Part shown: positions 8,706 through 16,529 of the stretch, piece after piece | Position numbering within the stretch: position 1 is the first letter of the stretch | Layout of the letters: each line of letters starts with the position of its first letter | NCBI RefSeq assembly: GCF_000145235.1 | Contig: NC_014391.1 | Location: forward strand, 3,852,001 to 3,916,000 | From: Micromonospora aurantiaca ATCC 27029 | GTDB lineage: Bacteria; Actinomycetota; Actinomycetes; Mycobacteriales; Micromonosporaceae | DNA length: 64,000 nucleotides | Direction: 5' to 3' | Notes under the pieces: generated by a model | Databases searched by the model: none | Told to the model about the DNA's origin: nothing | The model's input: only the letters and a program-made list of their open reading frames with translations | Made by a program: the position numbers and the translations under genes

Positions 8706-8800
8706 ACCGGTCCCACCCGTCGGAACAACGATCTCGCAAGGGCGGCGCTGGACGCCGCAGGCCGGCCGAGCCCGGCTCTCGTCCGCGCCACCCGCCACCG

Positions 8801-8846
8801 CCGCCGCGCCGCCCGCACCACTGCCGCCGCGCCGCCCGCACCACTG
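8801..8846. repeat. 23-bp direct repeat, two copies
   Basis: Two exact tandem copies (8801-8823 and 8824-8846) of a GC-only-rich unit ending GCACCACTG. It is non-coding and sits between two palindromic repeats. Confidence 0.75.
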
Positions 8847-8849
8847 CCG

Positions 8850-8928
8850 CGCGATCTTGCAGTTTCGGCCCTGGCCCTGGAGAAGGGTGCGAATCGGGCA
8901 CACCGCGGGCCGCAAGTGCAAGATCGCG
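8850..8928. repeat. palindromic intergenic repeat, type B (copy 1)
   Basis: Arms CGCGATCTTGCA (8850-8861) and its exact reverse complement (8917-8928) enclose 55 nt. A second copy with the same arms lies at 59350-59422. The whole stretch 8458-9004 (about 550 nt) holds no gene that I can support, only these repeats. Confidence 0.8.
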
Positions 8929-9004
8929 AGCGGGCGGGCGGCGGGGACGGAAGCGGCCCCGGCTCTCCGTGGGGAGGGCCGGGGCCGGGGCCGGGAGGGC
9001 GGGG

Positions 9005-10591
9005 TCAGACGTTGGCGACCAAGAGGGCGGGCTGCTCGACGCAGTCGGCGACGTGGCGCAGGAAGCCGCCGGCCACGCCACCGTCGCAGACGCGGTGGTC
9101 GAAGGTGAGGCTGATCTGGGTCACCTTGCGGACGGCGAGCTGCCCGTCCACCACCCACGGCTTGTCCACGATCCGGCCGACGCCGAGCAGCGCCGCCTCC
9201 GGGTGGTTGATGATCGGCGTGGAGCCGTCCACGCCGAACACGCCGTAGTTGTTGAGCGTGAACGTCCCGCCGGTCAGCCGCGCCGGCGGCAGCGTGCCGG
9301 CCCGGGCCGCCGCAGTGGTCTCGGCGAGTGCGGCGGCCAGCTCCCGGGTGGTGAGCCGCTGCGCGTCGCGCAGCACCGGCACGACCAGGCCCCGGTCGGT
9401 CTGCGCGGCGATGCCCAGGTGTACGCCCGCGGACTGGACGATCCGCTGGCCCTCGGTGTCGACGTGCGCGTTGAGCTGCGGGTACTTCCGCAGGCCGCTG
9501 AGGCAGATCCGGGCCAGCAGCGCCAGGATGCTCACCGGCGTGTCAGGGGTGGCCGCGTTGATCGCGGCGCGCGTCTCCAGCAGGCCGGTGGCGTCCACGT
9601 CGACCCAGATGGTCACCTCGGGGATCTCCCGCCGGCTGCGGGAGAGCTTGTCGGCGATCACCTTGCGGATGCCGGTGAGCGGGATGACAGTGTCGCCGTC
9701 GCCGGCCGGGGCGAGCCCGACGTGCGCGGCCGGGGCGTCCGGCACCGCTGCCAGCCGGGCCGCCGGAGCAGCGGGCGCGGCCACGGCGGCGTCAAGGTCG
9801 GCCCGGCGGATCACGCCGCCCGGCCCGGTTCCGCGCAGCGACGCCAGGTCGATGCCGTGCTCCTTGGCCAGCCGCCGCACGATCGGCGAGATGACGAGCG
9901 GCGCCGATTGCACGCCGGTCGGTTCCGGCTCAGCCGTGCGGTCCGCCGAGGCGGCCGTGCCGTTCGGAGCCGACAAGCCAGCCGAAACCGAGCCCGCCGG
10001 ACGCGATGAACCGGCCAGAACCGGGCCGGCCGGAACCGGAGAGCCCGCTGGAGCCTGTGAGCCCGCCGGAGCCTGTGAGCCCGCCGGAGCCGGAGAGCCG
10101 GCCGCCGGACCGGACGCCAGGTCCGCCGTGACCGGCGTGCCGGGCTCGGGGGCCAGCGCCAGCCGCGGACGGCGCCGCCGCCGACCCGTGCCGCCGTGGC
10201 CGGTGCCGTAGCCGATCAGGACGTTGCCGGAGCCGGCCCGCTCCTCCTCGCGGTAGGTGGCGTGCGGATCGGGGGCGTCGTCGAGCGGGGCGATGGTGAT
10301 CAGCGGCTGGCCCACCGGGCGTACCTCACCGGCCGCGCCGTGCAGGGCCACGACCCGTCCGGCGTACGGGCACGGCACGTCGACCACGGCCTTGGCGGTC
10401 TCCACCTCGACCACCGTCTGGTCCACTGTGACCACGTCGCCGACTGCGACCCGCCACTCGACGATCTCCGCCTCGCTCAGTCCTTCCCCGAGGTCCGGCA
10501 GAAGGAAGTCCCGGTTCCCCACAGCCGTGGTCATGGTGTGCCGGCCGGGCATGCCCTCACGGCCCTCGCTCCGCTCGGTGCGTTCGGTCAT
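9005..10591 (-). CDS. bkdC: dihydrolipoamide acyltransferase (E2) of a branched-chain 2-oxoacid dehydrogenase
   Basis: About 528 residues. It has an N-terminal lipoyl domain (about 20-95) with the lipoylated Lys in VEVETAKAVVDVP, a long Pro/Ala/Gly/Ser linker containing repeats of PAGSQAPAGS, a peripheral-subunit-binding domain (SPIVRRLAKEHGIDLASLRGTG) and a C-terminal acyltransferase domain with the catalytic HRVCDGG motif. The start at 10591 overlaps the E1beta stop (ATGA). It transfers acyl groups from lipoyl-Lys to CoA. Branched-chain rather than pyruvate specificity is inferred from the separate E1alpha/E1beta and the adjacent Lrp regulator. No E3 gene is in the window. Confidence 0.9.
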   Translation of the reverse strand: MTERTERSEGREGMPGRHTMTTAVGNRDFLLPDLGEGLSEAEIVEWRVAVGDVVTVDQTVVEVETAKAVVDVPCPYAGRVVALHGAAGEVRPVGQPLITIAPLDDAPDPHATYREEERAGSGNVLIGYGTGHGGTGRRRRRPRLALAPEPGTPVTADLASGPAAGSPAPAGSQAPAGSQAPAGSPVPAGPVLAGSSRPAGSVSAGLSAPNGTAASADRTAEPEPTGVQSAPLVISPIVRRLAKEHGIDLASLRGTGPGGVIRRADLDAAVAAPAAPAARLAAVPDAPAAHVGLAPAGDGDTVIPLTGIRKVIADKLSRSRREIPEVTIWVDVDATGLLETRAAINAATPDTPVSILALLARICLSGLRKYPQLNAHVDTEGQRIVQSAGVHLGIAAQTDRGLVVPVLRDAQRLTTRELAAALAETTAAARAGTLPPARLTGGTFTLNNYGVFGVDGSTPIINHPEAALLGVGRIVDKPWVVDGQLAVRKVTQISLTFDHRVCDGGVAGGFLRHVADCVEQPALLVANV

Positions 10592-11592
10592 GCCGCCACC
10601 CACCTTGTGTCGGGCTGGTCGTCCCACTGGAGCCGGGCCACGGTGTCCAGCACCCGGTCGACCGAGGGCAGGTGGGTGTGCTCCAGCATCGGCGCCGGGT
10701 ACGGGATGTCCAGGCCGGACACACGCAGCACCGGGGCGTGCAGGGCGTGGAAGCAACGCTCCTGCACCCGCGCGGCGATCTCCGCGCCGACACCGGCGAA
10801 GCCCTGCGCCTCCTGGATCACCACGCACCGGCCGGTACGGCGGACCGAGGCGGTGACGGTGGCGTCGTCGAACGGCACGATGCTGCGGACGTCGACGACC
10901 TCCAGGTCCCAGCCCTCCTCTCGGGCGGCCTCGGCGGCGGCGAGCGCGACAGGCACGGCCGGGCCGTACGCGATCAGCGTCGCGTCGGTGCCGGGGCGGC
11001 GCACCACGGCGCTGCCGATCGGCGCGGTACGGGCCGGAAGCTCCGCCTCGGCGCTGGTGAAGTAGAGCTTCTTGGGCTCCAGGAACACCACCGGGTCGGG
11101 GTCGTCGATGGCGGCGCGCAGCAGTGAGTACGCGTCGTCCACTGTGGCGGGGGTGACCACCTTCAGGCCGGGGGTGTGCGCGTAGTACGCCTCGGACGAG
11201 TCGCAGTGGTGCTCCACGCCGCCGATGCCGCCGGCGTACGGCACCCGGATGACGATCGGCACGCTCAGCGCGCCGCGGGTGCGGTTGCGCAGCTTCGCCA
11301 CGTGCGAGGCGATCTGCTCGAACGCCGGGTACGCGAACGCGTCGAACTGCATCTCGACGACCGGCCGCAGCCCGGACATGGCGAGGCCGACGGCGAACCC
11401 GACGATGCCGGCCTCGGCGAGCGGGGTGTCGAAGCAGCGCTTGTCGCCGAAGCGGGCCTGCAACCCGTCGGTGATCCGGAAGACGCCGCCGAGCTGGCCG
11501 ACGTCCTCACCGAAGACGAGCACGCGGTCGTCGTCGAGCATCGCGTCGGCGAGCGCGGCGTTGAGCGCCTTCGCCATGGTCATGGTGGCCAT
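10588..11592 (-). CDS. bkdB: branched-chain 2-oxoacid dehydrogenase E1 beta subunit
   Basis: A 334-residue transketolase-like subunit: KALNAALADAMLDDDRVLVFGEDVG, VGFAVGLAMSGLRPVVEMQF, GVEHHCDSSEAYYAHTPGLK and the C-terminal DVRSIVPFD. With E1alpha it forms the thiamine-diphosphate enzyme that decarboxylates branched 2-oxoacids and acylates the E2 lipoyl group. The start at 11592 shares one base with the E1alpha stop (TGATG), showing translational coupling. Confidence 0.93.
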   Translation of the reverse strand: MATMTMAKALNAALADAMLDDDRVLVFGEDVGQLGGVFRITDGLQARFGDKRCFDTPLAEAGIVGFAVGLAMSGLRPVVEMQFDAFAYPAFEQIASHVAKLRNRTRGALSVPIVIRVPYAGGIGGVEHHCDSSEAYYAHTPGLKVVTPATVDDAYSLLRAAIDDPDPVVFLEPKKLYFTSAEAELPARTAPIGSAVVRRPGTDATLIAYGPAVPVALAAAEAAREEGWDLEVVDVRSIVPFDDATVTASVRRTGRCVVIQEAQGFAGVGAEIAARVQERCFHALHAPVLRVSGLDIPYPAPMLEHTHLPSVDRVLDTVARLQWDDQPDTRWVAA

Positions 11593-12758
11593 CAGGCGTC
11601 CCCCTCCGCGTCGGCGGCCAGCTCGGCCCGGACCATCTCGCGCTGCTCGGCGAGTTGCGGCGTCGGCTCGGCGTACACGTGGTCGAACAGGCTCAGCGGG
11701 TCCGCTGTCGGCTGGGAGTCCATCCGGCGGCGCAGCGCGGCGGCGTACTCCTCGGCCTCCGCCGCGATGGCCGCGACGGCGGCGTCGTCGAGGGCGCCCC
11801 TGGCCCGCAGGTACGCCTCGAGCCGGGCGATCGGGTCGCGGTCGCGCCACGCCTCGACCTCGTCGGCGTCGCGGTAGCGGGTCTGGTCGTCGGCGTTGGT
11901 GTGCGGTTCCATCCGGTACGTGTGGGCCTCGACCAGGTAGGGGCCCTTGCCGGCGCGGGCGTGCGCCACCGCGCGCTCCAGCACCGCCAGGACGGCCACC
12001 GGGTCGTTGCCGTCGACCTGCTCGCTGGGTACGCCGTAGCCGACGCCCTTGTAGGCGAGGCTCGGCGCGGCGGTCTGCCGGGACAGCGGCACGCTGATCG
12101 CGTACTTGTTGTTCTGCACCAGGTAGACGACGGGCGCCTTGAACACGGCGGCGAAGTTGATGCCCTCGTGGAAGTCGCCCTCGCTGGTGGCGCCGTCGCC
12201 GATGAATGCCAGCGCCACTGTGTCACGCCCCTGGTACGACTCGCCGTAGGCCAGCCCGGCGGCGTGTACGCACTGGGTGGCGAGCGGGGTGCACTGCGGC
12301 GCGGTGTGGGTGGCGGCGGGGTCGTACCCGCAGTGCCAGTCGCCGCGCAGCAGCGTGAGCACCTCGACCGGGTCGAGGCCGCGCGCGGTCAGTGCCATCG
12401 ACTCGCGGTAGGTGGGGAACACCCAGTCGGTGTCGCGCAGCGCGAGGACGCCGCCGATCTGGCACGCCTCCTGGCCGCGGGCGGACGGGTAGACGGCGAG
12501 GCGGCCCTGCTTGGTGAGCGCGGTGGCCTGCACGTCGAAGCGGCGGCCGACGACCATCCGCCGGTACATCTCGCGCAGCGTCTCGACCGGCGGCTCCGGG
12601 TAGTCGTCGCGGGCCGGCAGCGGAGTCCCGTCGGGTTCGAGCAGCCGGACCGGTTCCCGCTGCGGCATGAAGTCGGCCGACGGGTCGGGTGCGGCCGGGG
12701 TGGACTTCCGGCGGGTGCGCGGGGATGCCCTGCGGACCGCCTGGGGTGTGGTCGTCAC
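11592..12758 (-). CDS. bkdA: branched-chain 2-oxoacid dehydrogenase E1 alpha subunit
   Basis: A 388-residue subunit with the thiamine-diphosphate motif FIGDGATSEGDFHEGINFAA...NNKYA and the E1alpha loop RYRDADEVE. It has a basic, Pro-rich N-terminal tail of about 45 residues. The GTG start at 12758 has AGGAGG 8 nt upstream. It is first in the operon, and a palindrome at 12804-12823 lies between it and the divergent Lrp-type regulator. Supplies branched acyl-CoA starters for fatty acids and polyketides in actinomycetes. Confidence 0.93.
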   Translation of the reverse strand: MTTTPQAVRRASPRTRRKSTPAAPDPSADFMPQREPVRLLEPDGTPLPARDDYPEPPVETLREMYRRMVVGRRFDVQATALTKQGRLAVYPSARGQEACQIGGVLALRDTDWVFPTYRESMALTARGLDPVEVLTLLRGDWHCGYDPAATHTAPQCTPLATQCVHAAGLAYGESYQGRDTVALAFIGDGATSEGDFHEGINFAAVFKAPVVYLVQNNKYAISVPLSRQTAAPSLAYKGVGYGVPSEQVDGNDPVAVLAVLERAVAHARAGKGPYLVEAHTYRMEPHTNADDQTRYRDADEVEAWRDRDPIARLEAYLRARGALDDAAVAAIAAEAEEYAAALRRRMDSQPTADPLSLFDHVYAEPTPQLAEQREMVRAELAADAEGDA

Positions 12759-12803
12759 GGCGGGGACCTCCTGGACGTGTGGTGGCCCTATGCTCCCGGT
12801 CGT

Positions 12804-12823
12804 GGATGATTGACTCAACATCC
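12804..12823. promoter_or_regulatory. candidate Lrp/BkdR operator
   Basis: The sequence GGATGATTGACTCAACATCC is a near-palindrome around TTGA-C-TCAA. It lies between the divergent bkd operon and the Lrp/AsnC gene, 40-46 nt from each start. This is the expected place and form for an Lrp-family site; binding is inferred. Confidence 0.5.
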
Positions 12824-12863
12824 GGGATGAACGCGGGACGAATGGCACAGGAGGGCGGCTGAG

Positions 12864-13370
12864 GTGAGCCAGGAGACCGGCGCCACACCGGGCGCGGCGG
12901 GCGGAACGGGACGTTCGGCCGGGCCGCTCGACGAGGTGGATCGGCGGATCCTGCGCGAGCTGGTCCGCGACGCCCGGACGTCCATCCGTACGCTCGCCGA
13001 ACGGGTGCACGTCTCCCGCACCAACGCGTACGCCCGGGTGGAGCGGCTGCTGCGCGACGGGGTGCTGACCGGGTTCACGGCGCGGGTCGCGCCGGAGCCG
13101 GCCGGGCTGGGCACGTCGGCGTACATCGCGCTCACCATCGAGCAGAACACCTGGCGGGAGGTCTCCGCCGAGCTGGCCCGGGTGCGCTACATCGAGCACG
13201 CGGCGCTGCTCAGCGGCGAGCACGACGTCCTCGCGCTGGTCCGGGCGCCGGACAACGCGACGTTGCGGGACGTGGTGCTGGACCGGGTGCAGAGCATCGC
13301 CGGGGTGCTGTCCACGCGTACCTGGCTGGTGTTCGAGGAGTTCGACGGCACGCAGAGCCCCTGGGACTGA
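12864..13370 (+). CDS. bkdR: Lrp/AsnC family regulator (BkdR-like)
   Basis: A 168-residue protein with an AsnC-type helix-turn-helix (about 22-75: LDEVDRRILRELVRDARTS, IRTLAERVHVSRTNAYARVE) and a RAM ligand domain (about 90-160). It is divergent from the bkd operon with a palindrome between them, which is the classical arrangement for a BkdR that senses branched-chain amino or oxo acids. The GTG start has AGGAGGG upstream. The symbol reflects context, not a verified orthologue. Confidence 0.88.
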   Translation: MSQETGATPGAAGGTGRSAGPLDEVDRRILRELVRDARTSIRTLAERVHVSRTNAYARVERLLRDGVLTGFTARVAPEPAGLGTSAYIALTIEQNTWREVSAELARVRYIEHAALLSGEHDVLALVRAPDNATLRDVVLDRVQSIAGVLSTRTWLVFEEFDGTQSPWD

Positions 13371-13375
13371 CCGCC

Positions 13376-14350
13376 TCAGCGTTCCGGCGGCGACTCCAGC
13401 CCTTCCGCGTCGGCCCGCTCCAGCAGCGGTTCCAGCGAGTACCGCCGCCCGTCCAGCCCGGCGTGCGGGTCGCCAAGCTCGGCGAACCGCTCGGGCATGC
13501 TGAGCACGTCGAAGTCCTCCGGGCGGGCGTCGTCCAGCTCGGACCACTCCAGCGGTGCCGAGACCAGCGCCGCGGGCGTCGGCCGGATCGAGTACGCCGA
13601 CGTCATGGTGTGGTCACGGGCCATCTGGTTGTAGTCGACGAAGACCGGCCGGTCCCGCTGGTCGCGCCACCAGGTGGTGGTGACCAGGTCGGGCAGGCGG
13701 CGCTGCATCTCCCGGCCCAGCGCCAGGACCGCTCGCCGGCACTCGCCGAAGCTCCAGCGCGGCTCGATCGAGACGTAGACGTGGATGCCGCGCCCGCCGG
13801 TGGTCTTCGGGAAGCCCTCCAGGCCCAGCTCGGTGAGGTACGCGCGCACCTCGTGCGCCACCGGCACCACCTGCGCGAAGTCCACGCCCGGCATCGGGTC
13901 GAGGTCGATGCGCAGCTGGTCGGGGTGTTCCACGTCGTCCTTCGACACCGGCCACGGGTGGAACCGCAGCGTGCCCAGGTTGGCCGCCCAGATCACCACC
14001 GCCAGCTCGCTCGGGGCGACCTCGTCGGCCGTACGCCCACTGGGGAACGTGATGTGCGCGGTGCGGACCCAGTCGGGCGCACCGGCCGGGAGCCGCTTCT
14101 GGTAGAACGCGTCGCCCTTGTTGGTCTGCCGGGTGGCGACCTTCGCGCCCTCGAACACGCCGCGCGGCCAGCGTTCCAGCATGGTCGGCCGGTCCCGCAG
14201 CGCGCGCAGGATGCCGTCGCCGACGGACAGGAAGTAGCTGATCACGTCCAGCTTGGTCAGCCCGCGCTCCGGGAAGTAGGGCTTGTCGGGGCTGGAGACG
14301 CGGACCAGCCGCTCCCCCACCTGGATCTCCTGCGCCGCCGTGGTCGCCAC
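13376..14350 (-). CDS. LigD-type polymerase (archaeo-eukaryotic primase family), stand-alone
   Basis: About 324 residues comprising only the LigD polymerase domain: VSSPDKPYFPERGLTKLDV, LRFHPWPVSKDDVEHPDQLRIDLDP, KTTGGRGIHVYV, DYNQMARDHTMTSAYSIRP. The metal-binding D-x-D (in RIDLDP) and the basic/His motif (GGRGIHV) are present. In Ku-dependent end joining this domain fills gaps with ribonucleotides. No Ku or ligase gene is nearby. The GTG at 14350 fits a leaderless start; a GTG at 14356 is the alternative. It lies 40 nt downstream of the five-gene MoxR operon, on the same strand. Confidence 0.9.
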   Translation of the reverse strand: MATTAAQEIQVGERLVRVSSPDKPYFPERGLTKLDVISYFLSVGDGILRALRDRPTMLERWPRGVFEGAKVATRQTNKGDAFYQKRLPAGAPDWVRTAHITFPSGRTADEVAPSELAVVIWAANLGTLRFHPWPVSKDDVEHPDQLRIDLDPMPGVDFAQVVPVAHEVRAYLTELGLEGFPKTTGGRGIHVYVSIEPRWSFGECRRAVLALGREMQRRLPDLVTTTWWRDQRDRPVFVDYNQMARDHTMTSAYSIRPTPAALVSAPLEWSELDDARPEDFDVLSMPERFAELGDPHAGLDGRRYSLEPLLERADAEGLESPPER

Positions 14351-14356
14351 CGTCAC

Positions 14357-14362
14357 ACCGTA
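14357..14362 (-). promoter_or_regulatory. -10 element of a leaderless start (LigD-type polymerase)
   Basis: TACGGT on the minus strand lies 6 nt before the GTG at 14350. It suggests the polymerase gene has its own promoter in the 34-40 nt gap after the SWIM gene. Confidence 0.4.
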
Positions 14363-14390
14363 GCGATCCGGCCCGGCCGTGGGGACCGGC

Positions 14391-16520
14391 TCACCGGGAC
14401 TCCGCCGTCACCGACAGCCGGATCCAGGCGTCCACCCAGGCCCGTACCGCCGGTTCGCCGGGGTCGGCGCCGAGCGTCCCGGCCAGGCCGGACAGGGCCG
14501 CGCCGCAGCGGTCCAGGCCGACTCCGCCGAGCGCGGCGGCCGTCGCGCGCAGCCGGTCGGGGAAGCCCACCGGCAGGTGCCGCAGGCCGGTGTGCGCGGC
14601 CTGGGCGAGCAGCGCCGACGCCGTACCGAGCGCCACGGCGACCGGGTCGGGCCGGGCGTCGACCGCGCCGGTCAGCCGGCCGTCGCCCACCCCAGGTGCC
14701 AGATCGGGTACGACCACCGCGTCGGCGACCACCGCCAGCGGCTCGACGACGAGCCCGTCGGCGCCGCGGCGGACCGTTCCGCTGACGTAACGCGGCGGCC
14801 CTTGTGTGCCGTCCAGCGCCGCCGCGAGCGCGTCGAGTGCACCAGGGGCGGCGGCGTGGTGGGTGGCGGTGACGGTCGCCGTGCCGCCGTCGGCCCCGGT
14901 CACCGTGGCGTGCAGGCGCTGCTCGCCGGCCGCGTACCCGATGGCGCGCACCTCGCCGAGCGCGAGCACCCGCACCGACTCGGCGGCGGTGCGGGGGCGC
15001 AGCAGCCGGGGTGGCCGCCCGGCCAGCTCGGCGGCGAGCGCGTCCGGGTCGCGGGCGAGCAGGCCGGGCGGCAGGCCGGACCACTCCCCCGCGCCGGGCG
15101 TGACCGTGGTGCGGGCCAGCCGGCCGGCGGCGATCCGGAGCCGGTGCGCGGCGCTGCGCACCGCCGACTCGGAGACCACGTTGCCGGTGGCGAGCGCGCC
15201 GAGCGTGGTGCCGGTGACGCGCCGCCCGGCCAGCTCGTGCCCGGTGGGCGGGCCGTCGTCGGTGACCGGGTAGGCGCGGCGCAGCACCAGCACCGAGACG
15301 GCCGCCGGGTGGGCGAGCACCACGTCCACGCCCACTTCGCCTCCACTGCACCGGACCCGGGCACCGAGGCCGGTCAGCCGTACCCGCCGCAGCGGCGTCT
15401 CCGCCGGCTCGTGGGTGCCGAGGACACGCTCCACCGGGGTGGCGCCGGCGTTCACCACCGCGCGTCGCCGCGCGGGCAACTCGGCGAGCAGGTCGGCGAA
15501 CGTCTCCGGCCGGTACCGGGCGCCGCGCGCCGCGTACGCCTCCAGTTGCCCGGCCAGGTCCTCGACGGCGAGCAGCGGCCAGCGCAGACCGGCCGCGTCG
15601 AGGTCACGCCGGGTCGCCGCCAGCCGGGCGTCCACGCCGGAGCCCAGGTGCGCGGCCCCGGTCAGCAGCACGTCGGCGGCCAGCGCGACCGCCGCGTCCA
15701 GGGCCGGACGCTCCGTGACGGTGGCGGTTCCGCCGACGCGTACCTGCGCCTCCTGACGGTCCGGGTGTTCCCGGTCGGCCGCCCGGCACGCCCACACGGC
15801 GAGCGCGATCGCCTCACCGCCGTCGTCGGCCGCGTCGCCGCGCGCGTACCCGATCTGGCGGGGCACCAGGAAGCGGACCGTGCCGGTGGGCAGCTCCACG
15901 CGCGGGACCGGGTCGGCGGTGTCCGGCCGGTGGACCACAGCGGCGTAGCCGCGCCGCAACCGTCGTCGCGCGGCGGTGAGCGCCGGCGCGCCGATCGCGG
16001 CGGCCAGTTCCTCGTCGGTGACGTCGCCCGGCGACCACCGCCACGGCTCACTCCCGGCTGCGGCGCCCTCCCGGCCCGGCGCCGCGACCCGGCCCGGCCC
16101 GGCCGCATTGCCCGGCGCAGCCTCCTGGTCCCGCGACGCGCCGGGGCCCGGAGCCTGCCCGCCTGGATCGGCGTGCAGGCCCGGCGCGGCATCCGTGTCC
16201 GGGGCGGCCTCCCCGTCCGGCGTGGCCTCGCGGTCCGGGGCGTCGGCGTGCGTGCGCTGGTAGGTCAGCACGACGGCGAGCAGGTGCCGGCACACGCCGG
16301 GCGCCGGGCAGGAGCAGATCCCGGCCGCGAGACCGCCGCCCACGGGCAGCGTCACAGCCACCCCGTCCGGGTACGCGGCACGCACCGCGCCGTCGGCGTC
16401 CTCGGTGAGCGCGGGCCGCTCACCGGCGTCGACCTCCTTCGTGGCGCGCTTCACCAGGCCCCTGTTGCTCAGCGCGGCCAGCACGTCCGGGGTGAGCGCG
16501 ATCAGGTCGTCACGGATCAT
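14391..16520 (-). CDS. SWIM zinc-finger protein
   Basis: A 709-residue protein. The SWIM motif C-x-C-x(n)-C-x-H is at about 68-82 (ICSCPAPGVCRHLLAVVL). A linker at about 90-150 is rich in Pro, Ala, Gly and Asp, followed by a large alpha/beta region with no recognised domain. SWIM domains bind nucleic acid or protein. The gene starts 9 nt after the VWA gene and is the last member of the five-gene operon with WGR-DUF4132, MoxR, DUF5682 and VWA proteins. It was probably recruited as the nucleic-acid-facing or substrate-recognition subunit; this is inference. Confidence 0.88.
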   Translation of the reverse strand: MIRDDLIALTPDVLAALSNRGLVKRATKEVDAGERPALTEDADGAVRAAYPDGVAVTLPVGGGLAAGICSCPAPGVCRHLLAVVLTYQRTHADAPDREATPDGEAAPDTDAAPGLHADPGGQAPGPGASRDQEAAPGNAAGPGRVAAPGREGAAAGSEPWRWSPGDVTDEELAAAIGAPALTAARRRLRRGYAAVVHRPDTADPVPRVELPTGTVRFLVPRQIGYARGDAADDGGEAIALAVWACRAADREHPDRQEAQVRVGGTATVTERPALDAAVALAADVLLTGAAHLGSGVDARLAATRRDLDAAGLRWPLLAVEDLAGQLEAYAARGARYRPETFADLLAELPARRRAVVNAGATPVERVLGTHEPAETPLRRVRLTGLGARVRCSGGEVGVDVVLAHPAAVSVLVLRRAYPVTDDGPPTGHELAGRRVTGTTLGALATGNVVSESAVRSAAHRLRIAAGRLARTTVTPGAGEWSGLPPGLLARDPDALAAELAGRPPRLLRPRTAAESVRVLALGEVRAIGYAAGEQRLHATVTGADGGTATVTATHHAAAPGALDALAAALDGTQGPPRYVSGTVRRGADGLVVEPLAVVADAVVVPDLAPGVGDGRLTGAVDARPDPVAVALGTASALLAQAAHTGLRHLPVGFPDRLRATAAALGGVGLDRCGAALSGLAGTLGADPGEPAVRAWVDAWIRLSVTAESR

Positions 16521-16529
16521 CCGGTCCCC

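Noticed and set aside
8801..8846. CRISPR-like array
   Set aside because: Only two tandem copies without spacers and no cas genes; a simple direct repeat.
8458..9004. Extended reading frames over the repeat region next to the L,D-transpeptidase and E2 genes
   Set aside because: The palindromic and tandem repeats would be translated as low-complexity sequence. The lipobox position fixes the transpeptidase start at 8457.
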